A stretch of 64,000 nt of DNA from positions 620,001-684,000 of the forward strand of contig NZ_JABJQZ010000001.1 in the NCBI RefSeq assembly GCF_013155335.1, given 5' to 3'. How positions within the stretch are numbered: the stretch's first letter is position 1; the number at the start of each line of letters is the position of its first letter. Made by a program: the position numbers and the translations under genes. The DNA is from Nocardioides sp. zg-1230 (GTDB lineage Bacteria; Actinomycetota; Actinomycetes; Propionibacteriales; Nocardioidaceae). This document shows, piece by piece, positions 25,424 through 33,030 of the stretch. Below the pieces are notes generated by a model, which did no database searches, was not told the DNA's origin, and saw nothing but the letters and a program-made list of their open reading frames with translations.

Positions 25424-26077
25424 GTGGAGTGGCGGGGGCCGGCAGCACTGGTCGCGCTCCTGGCGATCGGCGTCGGGGGCGGTTTCGCCGCGTCCGCACA
25501 GAGCCGGGGCGGCTCGATCGGCTCGGGCGTCCCGACACCGGTGCCGGCGCAGGCGCCGGAGATGCCGGTCGAGGCACCCCGGCCCCCCACCCCCGACCCG
25601 GACGACCCGAGGCTGGAGCCCGGGATCGCGATGGCCCCGGCCACGCTCGGCACCGGCAAGTTCGAGATCACCTTCCCCGCGCCCGTCGGGTGGACGACCA
25701 ACGCGAGCGCCAGCAACGAGTGGAAGTGGAAGAAGCCGGGCACGTCCAACAACACCTACGTGATGCGCATCGAGCAGATCAACAGCCAGGACATCACGAT
25801 CGAGGACGCCATCAACATCAGGATCGAGCGGCTGCGCGAGGAGCAGGACGACGTGGTCATCGTGGACCGCGGCGCCGACACGCTCGAGTACACCTACCGC
25901 AGCAACGAGGGCAACGCGCGGCACAGCTTCATGCGCTGGCTCGACCTCGACTCCAGCGGCCAGGCCGACGTGGAGATCGTCGTGCACGGGCGCGAGCGCG
26001 ACGTCGAGGGCACGAGCGACCTCATCCGGCGGGTGGCCGACGGCATGGAGGGGGCCGGCGGCGGGCCTGTCGGCTGA
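25424..26077 (+). CDS. Membrane-anchored protein, first of a paralogous pair
   Basis: A 217-residue protein with one N-terminal membrane segment (about residues 7-25), a proline-rich linker and an external beta-rich domain ('FEITFPAPVGWTTNASASNE', 'WKWKKPG', 'RWLDLDSSGQADVEI'). GTG 25424 is chosen because the product then begins 'VEWRG', matching 'VTWRG' of the next gene; CATGAT lies 7 nt upstream. It is a tandem duplicate of the next gene. The domain resembles the outer domain of the adjacent Ser/Thr kinase in its opening strand and closing helix, so it may bind the same ligand or the kinase. Function unknown. Confidence 0.7.
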   Translation: MEWRGPAALVALLAIGVGGGFAASAQSRGGSIGSGVPTPVPAQAPEMPVEAPRPPTPDPDDPRLEPGIAMAPATLGTGKFEITFPAPVGWTTNASASNEWKWKKPGTSNNTYVMRIEQINSQDITIEDAINIRIERLREEQDDVVIVDRGADTLEYTYRSNEGNARHSFMRWLDLDSSGQADVEIVVHGRERDVEGTSDLIRRVADGMEGAGGGPVG

Positions 26078-26093
26078 GCCCACCCCCACGGGC

Positions 26094-26099
26094 TAGATT
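26094..26099 (+). promoter_or_regulatory. -10 element (TAGATT), 6 nt before GTG 26106
   Basis: TAGATT, then 6 nt, then the GTG start of the second paralog; no ribosome site is present. It means the second copy has its own promoter despite the tandem arrangement. Confidence 0.55.
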
Positions 26100-26105
26100 G
26101 CGCCC

Positions 26106-26735
26106 GTGACCTGGCGGGGGACGGCAGTGCTCGCGCTGCTGCTCGCCATCGGGGTCGCGGTGGGGTACGGCGCGTCCTGGACCCTCGGCGCGAACCCGTC
26201 GGGTACCGGCCCGGCGGCGCCGGTGCCGGCGTCCCCGAGCCTGCCGGTCGACCCGGTCCCCGAGCTGCTCGACGACCCCGAGTTCCCTCCCCTCGCGACC
26301 GGGCTGCCGCTCGTCCGCCAGTCGGTCGGCGCCGGCGACTTCCAGATGACGCTGCCGGTGCCGAAGGGCTGGTCCTACTTCGAGAACTCGCTCAACGAGT
26401 GGCAGTGGCGGCCACCGGACCAGCCGGCCTTCGGCTACGTCCTGCGGGTCGAGCAGGTGCTGAGCAACCGCCGCTCGATCGCGTGGACGCTCGACCGGAG
26501 GCTCGCCGAGCTGCGCGAGGACGAGAGCAACGTCGAGGTGCTCGCCCAGACCCGGGACAGCCTGCACTTCACCTTCGTCACCGCCAACCACCTGCGGTAC
26601 GGCTACCTGCGCTGGCTCGACCTCACGGGGTCCGACAACGCCCAGGTGGAGATCGCCGTGACCGGGCGGGAGGTCGACGACCCGGGAATGGCCGACCTGA
26701 TCGCCCGCGTCGGCTCGGGCGTCCGGCTCGGCTGA
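26106..26735 (+). CDS. Membrane-anchored protein, second of a paralogous pair
   Basis: A 209-residue paralog of the preceding protein: N-terminal membrane segment, Pro/Ser linker, then an external domain aligned along its length ('FQMTLPVPKGWSYFENSLNE', 'WQWRPP', 'LRWLDLTGSDNAQVEI', 'MADLIARVGSGV'). It ends 2 nt from the end of the convergent kinase gene. The duplicates have diverged to roughly 35-40% by eye, so the duplication is old. Function unknown; a role in kinase-linked envelope sensing is inference from position and fold similarity. Confidence 0.72.
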   Translation: MTWRGTAVLALLLAIGVAVGYGASWTLGANPSGTGPAAPVPASPSLPVDPVPELLDDPEFPPLATGLPLVRQSVGAGDFQMTLPVPKGWSYFENSLNEWQWRPPDQPAFGYVLRVEQVLSNRRSIAWTLDRRLAELREDESNVEVLAQTRDSLHFTFVTANHLRYGYLRWLDLTGSDNAQVEIAVTGREVDDPGMADLIARVGSGVRLG

Positions 26736-26737
26736 GC

Positions 26738-28198
26738 TCAGAACCCGGACGCCGTAACGGAGTCGAGCACCCGGGCGGCGACCTTCCGGCGGTCGGCACG
26801 GATCTGGATCCACTGCAGCTGGTTCTGGTTGACCCGGACGACGCGCTCGACCATGAGGTCCACGCCCGGGCACCCGCTGAAGAAGACGGTCATGAACTCG
26901 TCGTCTCCCTTCTCGTCGAAGTAGGGGCCGCGCTGCACCGGGCAGGCCGGGTGTCCGGGGACACGGGACGGCAGCGCCTCCCCGGGCAGGATGCCGACGA
27001 ACACGCCCTCGGCCGGGTCGTCGTCGGAGTTCCAGCCCTCCCGCGTGCCGGCCGCCACCGCCGGCTGCTCGGACCGCCCCTCGAACGGCACCCACTGCTC
27101 GGGGTCCACCTGCTCGGTCCAGGACTCGGGCACGGTGACCGACAGCAGGCCGGTCGAGTCCTCGACGGTCTGCTCCGACGTGCCGTTGCGCTCGAGCGCC
27201 CAGCCGGCGCCGGTGCCCGCGAGGAGGGCGAGGACGGCGGCCGCCACCCACGGCCAGCGGGTGTGGCGGCGCTGGGAGGCCTCGGGCGGCGGCTGGTCGC
27301 TCGCCACCCCGGTGCGCTCCGGTCGGGACGCCGCGCGCGTCAGCTCGGGGTCGATCGGCGCCCATCCCGCGGGGGTGTCGTCGACCGGCTCGCCGATCGC
27401 GTCGACCAGGGCGGCGACGAACGACTCGACGTCCGGGAAGCGGTCCTCACGGTCCTTGGCGAGGCCCCGCAGGACGACGGCCTCGGCGGCCGGGTTGTCG
27501 ATGCCCATCGGCGGCGGTGGCACGGGGTTCTCCGCGGCCGCGAGGCTCGCGTGGGAGTGGGGCTGACGGCCGGTCAGCAGGAAGTAGCTCAGGGCCGCGA
27601 GCGAGAACTGGTCGGCCCGCGGGTCGAGCCCCTCACCGAGGGCCTGCTCGGGGGCGACGTAGGAGGGGGTGCCGCCGGCCATCGTGAGGCGGGAGGACAT
27701 GTCCATGGCCTTGCCGAGGCCGAGGTCGCCGAGCATCGCCACGACGTGCGGACCGCGGCCGTTCTCCACGGTGCGGAAGAGGACGTTGGCGGGCTTCACG
27801 TCGCGGTGCAGCACGCCCCGGTCGTGCAGGGCGCTCAACCCGCGTCCGACCTGGGTGATCACCGCCATCGCCTGCGACCTCGGCAGCGGCGCCACCTCGG
27901 TGAGGTCGGCCAGCGTGCCCTGGTCGGCGTACGCCATCACCAGGTAGGGGCGGTCGTCCTCCAGCTCACCGGCGTCGTAGACGGAGACGACGTGGGGCGA
28001 CTCGACCTTGCGGAGGAAGCGGCCCTCCTCGAGGAAGCGCTGGCGGATGTGGTGGTCGTCGACCCAGTTGTCGGCGAGGACCTTGATCGCCACGGGACTG
28101 TCGAGGTGCTCGTCGTAGGCCAGCCAGACGGTCGCGAAGGCTCCCGACCCGATGCGGCGGCGCACCGGGTAACGACCGAGACGAGTGGGAGCGGACAC
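26738..28198 (-). CDS. Transmembrane serine/threonine protein kinase (PknB family)
   Basis: A 486-residue Hanks-type kinase. The glycine loop 'GSGAFATVW' is near residue 17, the ATP-binding Lys in 'VAIKVL' near 40, the catalytic loop 'HRDVKPANVL' near 131, 'DLGLGKA' in place of DFG near 157, and 'VAPEQ' near 179. One membrane segment lies around 318-338 and a unique external domain of about 150 residues follows, with a possible disulfide pair ('HPACPVQRG', 'FSGCPG'). It lacks PASTA repeats. GTG 28198 lies 6 nt from GATAAT. The kinase and the divergent ECF sigma factor share a 20-nt intergenic region, so regulation is likely linked. Confidence 0.92.
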   Translation of the reverse strand: MSAPTRLGRYPVRRRIGSGAFATVWLAYDEHLDSPVAIKVLADNWVDDHHIRQRFLEEGRFLRKVESPHVVSVYDAGELEDDRPYLVMAYADQGTLADLTEVAPLPRSQAMAVITQVGRGLSALHDRGVLHRDVKPANVLFRTVENGRGPHVVAMLGDLGLGKAMDMSSRLTMAGGTPSYVAPEQALGEGLDPRADQFSLAALSYFLLTGRQPHSHASLAAAENPVPPPPMGIDNPAAEAVVLRGLAKDREDRFPDVESFVAALVDAIGEPVDDTPAGWAPIDPELTRAASRPERTGVASDQPPPEASQRRHTRWPWVAAAVLALLAGTGAGWALERNGTSEQTVEDSTGLLSVTVPESWTEQVDPEQWVPFEGRSEQPAVAAGTREGWNSDDDPAEGVFVGILPGEALPSRVPGHPACPVQRGPYFDEKGDDEFMTVFFSGCPGVDLMVERVVRVNQNQLQWIQIRADRRKVAARVLDSVTASGF

Positions 28199-28204
28199 CC
28201 GGGC

Positions 28205-28212
28205 ATTATCGT
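28205..28212. promoter_or_regulatory. Overlapping divergent -10 elements, kinase versus sigma factor
   Basis: On the minus strand GATAAT (28205..28210) lies 6 nt before kinase GTG 28198. On the plus strand TATCGT (28207..28212) lies 6 nt before sigma-factor GTG 28219. The two hexamers share four base pairs, so both cannot be melted for opposite transcription at once. Confidence 0.6.
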
Positions 28213-28218
28213 GCAGGC

Positions 28219-28797
28219 GTGAGCTATTCGGGGGACCCGGGCGACGCGTTGACGCCGGACGACATCGACGACCTGGCGCGCCGAGCGCGTGACGGGGACC
28301 GTGACGCGCTCGAGCAGCTGCTCGCGGCGGTGCGTCCACGCGTGCTCAACATCTGTCGCGGGGTGCTCCCGTACTCCGGCGACGCCGAGGACGCCTGCCA
28401 GGAGGCGATGCTCAACGCGGCGACGAAGATCGGCTCGTGGGGCGGCCGCGGCCGGTTCACCACGTGGCTGCACATCGTCTCGGTCAACAGCGCGCGCACG
28501 ACGTACCGCCGGCTGAAGAACCTCGCCACGCCGACCGACTTCGAGGACGGCGCCCACGACCGTCCCGACCCGCGCACGACCAGCGTCATCGCCGGCACCC
28601 GGCTCGACCTGCTCGAGGCGATGGACACGATCGAGAAGGACCACCCGCAGTACGTCGAGCCGCTGCTGCTGCGTGACGTGTACGGCCTGCCCTACGACGA
28701 GATCGCGACGCTCGTCGACGCGCCGCTCGGCACCGTCAAGGCCCAGATCCACCACGGCCGCAAGCTCGCCCGGCCGCTGCTGCGGGGCGATCGGTGA
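28219..28797 (+). CDS. RNA polymerase sigma factor, ECF type
   Basis: A 192-residue ECF sigma factor. Region 2 runs through 'SGDAEDACQEAMLNAATKI' and 'GRFTTWLHIVSVNSARTTY'; region 4 has 'LLLRDVYGLPYDEIATLVDA' and 'LGTVKAQIHHGRKLARPLL'. No anti-sigma gene with a zinc motif follows; the next gene, overlapping by 4 bp, is a peptidase lipoprotein. Control may therefore come from the divergent kinase, as known for kinase-linked ECF groups in other bacteria, but that is inference. Confidence 0.92.
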   Translation: MSYSGDPGDALTPDDIDDLARRARDGDRDALEQLLAAVRPRVLNICRGVLPYSGDAEDACQEAMLNAATKIGSWGGRGRFTTWLHIVSVNSARTTYRRLKNLATPTDFEDGAHDRPDPRTTSVIAGTRLDLLEAMDTIEKDHPQYVEPLLLRDVYGLPYDEIATLVDAPLGTVKAQIHHGRKLARPLLRGDR

Positions 28798-30332
28798 CGC
28801 CGCACCGCGTGCGCGCGGTGCTGGCCTCAGGTCTGTCCCTCGCCGTGCTGGCCGGCTGCTCGGGCGGCTCGGGCGGTGCCGTCCCCACCGACGAGCCGCA
28901 AGGGGCGCCGTCCGAGGCGGCACCGTCGGAGGGCAACCCCTCCGAGGGTGGGTCGCCGACCGCCTCCGCCTCCACGCCGGTCGTGAACGACCCGGTGGAG
29001 CCGGACCTCGAGCTCGCCGTGTCCACCCCGTGTGAGGACAGCGTCTACCCCGACGTCGGCGACCCCCGCGTGGACGCCTTGCACTACGACCTCGACCTGA
29101 GGTGGCGGCCCCGGGCGCAGCGCCTCACCGGCCGGGCGGTCATCACGTTCCGCGCGACCCGCACCGCACCGCGCTTCCAGCTCGACCTCGGCGCACCCCT
29201 CACGGTCCGCGGGGCCACGCTCGACGGCGAGCCGGTGCGCGTCGTACGCCGCGGCAAGGACCTGGTGCTGCGCGCGCCTATCGCGGAGGACGAGCGCTAC
29301 GAGCTGGCGATCGACTACGACGGCACGCCCGAGCCCGCTCCCGCCCCGACCACGCGCAGCGACTTCTCCGAGACCGGCTTCACCGTCACCCGCACCGGCG
29401 AGGTGTGGACGATGCAGGAGCCCTACGGCGCGTACACGTGGTACCCGGTCAACGACCAGCCGTCCGACAAGGCGCTCTACGACATCACCGTCCACGCCCC
29501 GCCGCGGTGGACCGGTATCGCCAACGGCGAGCTGACCGCGCTGACGACGGACGAAGGCGGCACGACCACGTCGTGGCAGCTCGACGAGCCGGCGTCGTCG
29601 TACCTCACCACGCTCGCGATCGGCGACTACGAGTGGAGCAGCAACACCGCCGACAGCGGCCTGCGGGTGGACTACTGGACGCCGCGGGGCATGGACCGAC
29701 CGCTGGACTCGATCAAGACGGCCGCGGCCACCGTCGACTGGGTCGAGGACCGGCTCGGCGACTACCCCTTCGACTCCCTCGGCCTCGTCGTCACCGACTC
29801 GCAGAGCGCGATGGAGACCCAGACGATGATCACCCTCGGCACCAACGACTACGTCCTGTCACCGCAGGTGGTCGCCCACGAGGTCGTGCACCAGTGGTAC
29901 GGCGACCAGGTCTCGCCGTCGGACTGGCGCGACGTCTGGCTCAACGAGGGCATGACGATGCTGCTGCAGTGGACCTACGAGGACGAGCACGGCATCCGGC
30001 CGCTGCGCCAGAGCCTGCGCAGCGCCCGCGCCGCCGACCAGCAGCTGCGTGACCAGTACGGCCCGCCCGGCGCCTACGACCCGCGGCAGTTCGGCGGCTC
30101 CAACATCTACTGGACGCCCGCGCTGATGTGGAACGAGCTGCGCGAGGAGCTCGGCGACGACGAGTTCTACGCCGTCGCCCGCTCCTGGCTGGCCGACAAC
30201 GACAACACCTCCGCGTCCCGCGAGCAGGTCTACGACCACTGGGAGGACGAGACCGGGCGCGAGCTGTCGGCCTTCTTCGACGCCTGGATCACCGGCGATC
30301 GGACGCCGGAGCCCGGGGTGCCGCAGGGCTGA
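28794..30332 (+). CDS. M1-family metallopeptidase, lipoprotein
   Basis: A 512-residue exported zinc peptidase. The signal peptide ends in the lipobox 'LAGC' (Cys near residue 22), then a Ser/Gly/Pro-rich linker, an M1 N-terminal beta domain and the catalytic 'HEVVHQWYGD' near residue 362 with the third zinc ligand in 'WLNEGM' about 19 residues on. 'SAMETQTM' stands where M1 aminopeptidases have GxMEN. It is shorter than canonical M1 enzymes, lacking most of the C-terminal helical domain. GTG 28794 overlaps the sigma-factor stop, so the peptidase is translated with it. Confidence 0.92.
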   Translation: MTPHRVRAVLASGLSLAVLAGCSGGSGGAVPTDEPQGAPSEAAPSEGNPSEGGSPTASASTPVVNDPVEPDLELAVSTPCEDSVYPDVGDPRVDALHYDLDLRWRPRAQRLTGRAVITFRATRTAPRFQLDLGAPLTVRGATLDGEPVRVVRRGKDLVLRAPIAEDERYELAIDYDGTPEPAPAPTTRSDFSETGFTVTRTGEVWTMQEPYGAYTWYPVNDQPSDKALYDITVHAPPRWTGIANGELTALTTDEGGTTTSWQLDEPASSYLTTLAIGDYEWSSNTADSGLRVDYWTPRGMDRPLDSIKTAAATVDWVEDRLGDYPFDSLGLVVTDSQSAMETQTMITLGTNDYVLSPQVVAHEVVHQWYGDQVSPSDWRDVWLNEGMTMLLQWTYEDEHGIRPLRQSLRSARAADQQLRDQYGPPGAYDPRQFGGSNIYWTPALMWNELREELGDDEFYAVARSWLADNDNTSASREQVYDHWEDETGRELSAFFDAWITGDRTPEPGVPQG

Positions 30333-30338
30333 GCCGAT

Positions 30339-30344
30339 TACGCT
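30339..30344 (+). promoter_or_regulatory. -10 element (TACGCT), 6 nt before ATG 30351
   Basis: TACGCT, 6 nt, ATG of the carboxyltransferase gene, inside the short gap after the peptidase stop. No ribosome site is present. Confidence 0.5.
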
Positions 30345-30350
30345 CCCCGC

Positions 30351-31823
30351 ATGGCCCGCCTCTCCGCGCACGACCTGATCGACCTGGTCCTCGACGAGGG
30401 CTCGTGGTCCTCGTGGGACACCGCGCCGGTGCGCGACGACCTCAGCGAGGAGTACGCCGCCGAGCTGGCCGCCGCGGCCGAGAAGTCCGGCGTCGACGAG
30501 TCGGTGCTGACCGGCGAGGCGCGGATGCACGGCCGTCGCATCGCCGTGTTGGTGGGCGAGTTCGGCTTCCTGGCCGGGTCGATCGGCCGGGCCGCGGCCG
30601 ACCGGATCGTCGCCGGCATCGAGCGCGCGACGCGGGAAGGCCTGCCGCTGGTGGCCGCGCCCGTGAGCGGCGGCACCCGGATGCAGGAGGGCACGCCGGC
30701 GTTCGTCCAGATGGTGCGGATCTCCGCCGCGGTGGCGGCGCACCGCACCGCAGGCCTGCCCTACCTCGTCTACCTGCGCCACCCCACCACCGGCGGCGTG
30801 ATGGCGTCGTGGGGGTCGCTCGGCCACGTCACGGTCGCCGAGCCGGGCGCGCTCGTCGGCTTCCTGGGCCCGCGCGTCTACGAGGCGCTCTACGACCGCC
30901 CCTTCCCCGAGGGCGTGCAGACCTCGGAGAACCTCTACGCCCGCGGCATCGTCGACGCGGTCCTGCCGCCCGAGGAGATCAAGGAGATCCTCGACCGCGC
31001 GCTCACCATCCTGATGGCCGCGCGCGAGGGCGTCGCACCGGTCGCCGACCCCGGCGACGACGACATCCCGGACGTCGACACGTGGGACTGCGTGACCCGG
31101 TCGCGGCGTCCGGACCGGCCGGGCGTGCGGCGGCTGCTGCGCTACGCCGCCAGCGACGTCGTACCCCTCAACGGGACGGGGCAGGGCGAGCGCGACCCGG
31201 GGCTGCTCATCGCGCTGGCCCGCTTCGGCGAGGCGCCGTGCGTCTTCCTCGGCCAGGACCGCCGCGGTCAGACGACCGACCACCCGATGGGGCCCGAGGC
31301 GCTGCGCGAGGCCCGGCGCGGGATGCGCCTGGCCTCCGAGCTCGGTCTGCCGCTCGTGACGGTGATCGACACCCAAGGGGCCGCGCTGTCGGCCGACGCC
31401 GAGAACGGCGGACTCGCCGGCGAGATCGCCCGGTCGCTGGCCGACCTCGTCACGCTCGACGCGCCGACGCTGTGCCTGATGCTCGGCGAGGGCAACGGCG
31501 GCGGCGCGCTCGCGCTGCTGCCCGCCGACCGGGTCGTGGCCGCGCAGCACGCCTGGCTCTCACCGCTGCCGCCCGAGGGGGCGTCCGCGATCGTGCACCG
31601 TGACCTCGACCACGCCGCCGAGATGGCGCGCGCCCAGCAGGTGCGGGCCATCGACCTGCACCGCCAGGGCGTCGTCGACCGGATCGTGGCGGAGAAGCCC
31701 GACGCCGCCGAAGAGCCCGAGGACTTCTGCCGCCGGGTGGGCGCGGTGCTCGAGCACGAGCTCAGCGCGCTGCTCGCCTCCGGGCCGGGGTCCGCGGAGG
31801 AGCGGGCGCGGCGCTACGTCTGA
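30351..31823 (+). CDS. Fused acetyl-/acyl-CoA carboxylase carboxyltransferase (AccD3-like)
   Basis: A 490-residue protein in which the beta-type (residues about 1-240) and alpha-type (about 250-490) carboxyltransferase halves are joined, as in M. tuberculosis AccD3 (about 495 residues). Crotonase-fold marks include 'PVSGGTRMQEGTPAFVQM', 'GGVMASWGSLGHV' and 'GALVGFLGPRVYE' in the first half, and 'DTQGAALSADAENGG' and 'GEGNGGGALALL' in the second. No N-terminal zinc finger is seen. It transfers carboxyl from biotin to an acyl-CoA; the biotin carboxylase partner is outside the window. The alpha-like half may act as a decarboxylase relative, so exact substrate is open. Confidence 0.86.
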   Translation: MARLSAHDLIDLVLDEGSWSSWDTAPVRDDLSEEYAAELAAAAEKSGVDESVLTGEARMHGRRIAVLVGEFGFLAGSIGRAAADRIVAGIERATREGLPLVAAPVSGGTRMQEGTPAFVQMVRISAAVAAHRTAGLPYLVYLRHPTTGGVMASWGSLGHVTVAEPGALVGFLGPRVYEALYDRPFPEGVQTSENLYARGIVDAVLPPEEIKEILDRALTILMAAREGVAPVADPGDDDIPDVDTWDCVTRSRRPDRPGVRRLLRYAASDVVPLNGTGQGERDPGLLIALARFGEAPCVFLGQDRRGQTTDHPMGPEALREARRGMRLASELGLPLVTVIDTQGAALSADAENGGLAGEIARSLADLVTLDAPTLCLMLGEGNGGGALALLPADRVVAAQHAWLSPLPPEGASAIVHRDLDHAAEMARAQQVRAIDLHRQGVVDRIVAEKPDAAEEPEDFCRRVGAVLEHELSALLASGPGSAEERARRYV

Positions 31824-31849
31824 CCGACCCGCGCGGAGCGGTGGCCCAC

Positions 31850-31890
31850 CCACATTTCCGACGCGTCAAATGTGGCTGGATCACCACTCG
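31850..31890. repeat. 41-bp intergenic palindromic repeat, copy 1
   Basis: CCACATTT (31850..31857) pairs with AAATGTGG (31868..31875), and the outer flanks also pair imperfectly. It is a direct repeat of 31932..31972, identical at 35 of 41 positions. Confidence 0.8.
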
Positions 31891-31931
31891 CCGGCGAGTC
31901 CTCGCGACACGCCGACCGGGCGGTGGTGGAA

Positions 31932-31972
31932 CCACATTTCCGTCGCGCGGAATGTGGGTGGATCACCGCTCG
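31932..31972. repeat. 41-bp intergenic palindromic repeat, copy 2
   Basis: Same unit 82 bp downstream of copy 1. Its right end (31963..31972) reads into the 3' end of the coiled-coil gene and provides the TGA stop at 31963..31965 on the minus strand. Confidence 0.8.
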
Positions 31973-33030
31973 TCGGGGTCCTGGGCGTCGGGTACGTCGT
32001 CGTCGGCTGGGGCCTCGGTCTCGGGTACGTCGTCGTCGGCTGCAGCCTCGGCACCCTCGGCGGGCTCGTGGAGGTCGCGGGCGGCCTCGGCGAGGGGGTC
32101 ACCCTGGGGTGCGCCCGCGATCGGCGCAGCCTCCTCGGACAGACCGACCACGCCGGGCACCGTGCCGCTGAGGGTGGCGAGCATCTGGCGCACGTTGGAG
32201 AGCTGGGCGTTGATGCTGTCGCGGCGCTGGCCCGCGGCGGCCAGCTCGCGCTCGGACTCGGCGCGGACGCGGTCGGCGGAGGCGCGCGCCTCGGCGACCA
32301 TCGTGGTCGAGCGCTCCTCGGCGTCGGCGAGCATCCGGGCGATCCGCTCCTCGGCCTCGCGACGGTTGCGCTCGAGGGTGGCCTCGGTGTCCTTGTTGCG
32401 CGCGGCCATCGCGTCGAGCTCGGCCTGGATCGCCGCCTGCTGGGCCTGGAACTCCGCCGTGGCCTTCTGGCGCCGCTCGGCCAGCGTGGTCTCGAAGTCC
32501 GCGGCCGCCTGGGCGGCCTTGGCGCGCTGGTCCTCGTGGAGGGCCTCGGCCTCGGCCCGGCGCGCTGAGGCGTCCCGCTCCGCGGCGTCACGCTCACCGT
32601 CGGCAGCCTTGCGGGCGTCGGCCAGGATCCTGGCCCCGTCCGCGTCGGCGTCGCGGCGGGTCTCCTCGGCGTAGCGGTCGGCGTCGGCGCGCAGCGCGCC
32701 CACCTCCTGCTCGGCCTCCTTGCGCAGCGTCTCGACCTCACCGATCACCCGGTCGCGGATCTCGGCGGCCTCGGCCTCCGCGAGCGACAGGATCTGCCCG
32801 ATCCGCTCGCCGAGGTGCTCGTACGTCGGCGTGTCGGGCTGCTGCGACTCGCGCGCGACCAGCGCCTCCCGCGACGCCGCGGCCTCGCTCCTCGCCGCCT
32901 CCGCGGCCGCCTCGGCCGCCTCGAGCCGGCGGCGCAGGTCGTCGGCCTCCGCCTGCGCCTGGCCCACGGCGCGCTCCACCTCGGCCGGGTCGTAGCCGCG
33001 GCGCACGGTCGTGAACATGTCTTCAGGCAT
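31963..33030 (-). CDS. Coiled-coil protein with DivIVA-like N-terminus
   Basis: A 355-residue protein. Residues 1-25 ('FTTVRRGYDPAEVERAVGQA') resemble the DivIVA membrane-targeting motif. Residues about 25-290 are almost continuous Ala/Glu/Arg-rich coiled coil, then an acidic low-complexity tail ('ADDDVPETEAPADDD'). ATG 33030 has AGGAG 7 nt upstream. It overlaps the end of another coiled-coil gene by 8 bp. Such pairs fit polar scaffold or filament-forming proteins (DivIVA, FilP, Scy) of actinobacteria; which role it has is not visible. Confidence 0.8.
   Translation of the reverse strand: MPEDMFTTVRRGYDPAEVERAVGQAQAEADDLRRRLEAAEAAAEAARSEAAASREALVARESQQPDTPTYEHLGERIGQILSLAEAEAAEIRDRVIGEVETLRKEAEQEVGALRADADRYAEETRRDADADGARILADARKAADGERDAAERDASARRAEAEALHEDQRAKAAQAAADFETTLAERRQKATAEFQAQQAAIQAELDAMAARNKDTEATLERNRREAEERIARMLADAEERSTTMVAEARASADRVRAESERELAAAGQRRDSINAQLSNVRQMLATLSGTVPGVVGLSEEAAPIAGAPQGDPLAEAARDLHEPAEGAEAAADDDVPETEAPADDDVPDAQDPDER

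Noticed and set aside
28794..30332. Gene after the ECF sigma factor as its anti-sigma factor
   Set aside because: It is a complete M1 peptidase lipoprotein with HExxH; there is no cytoplasmic anti-sigma domain.
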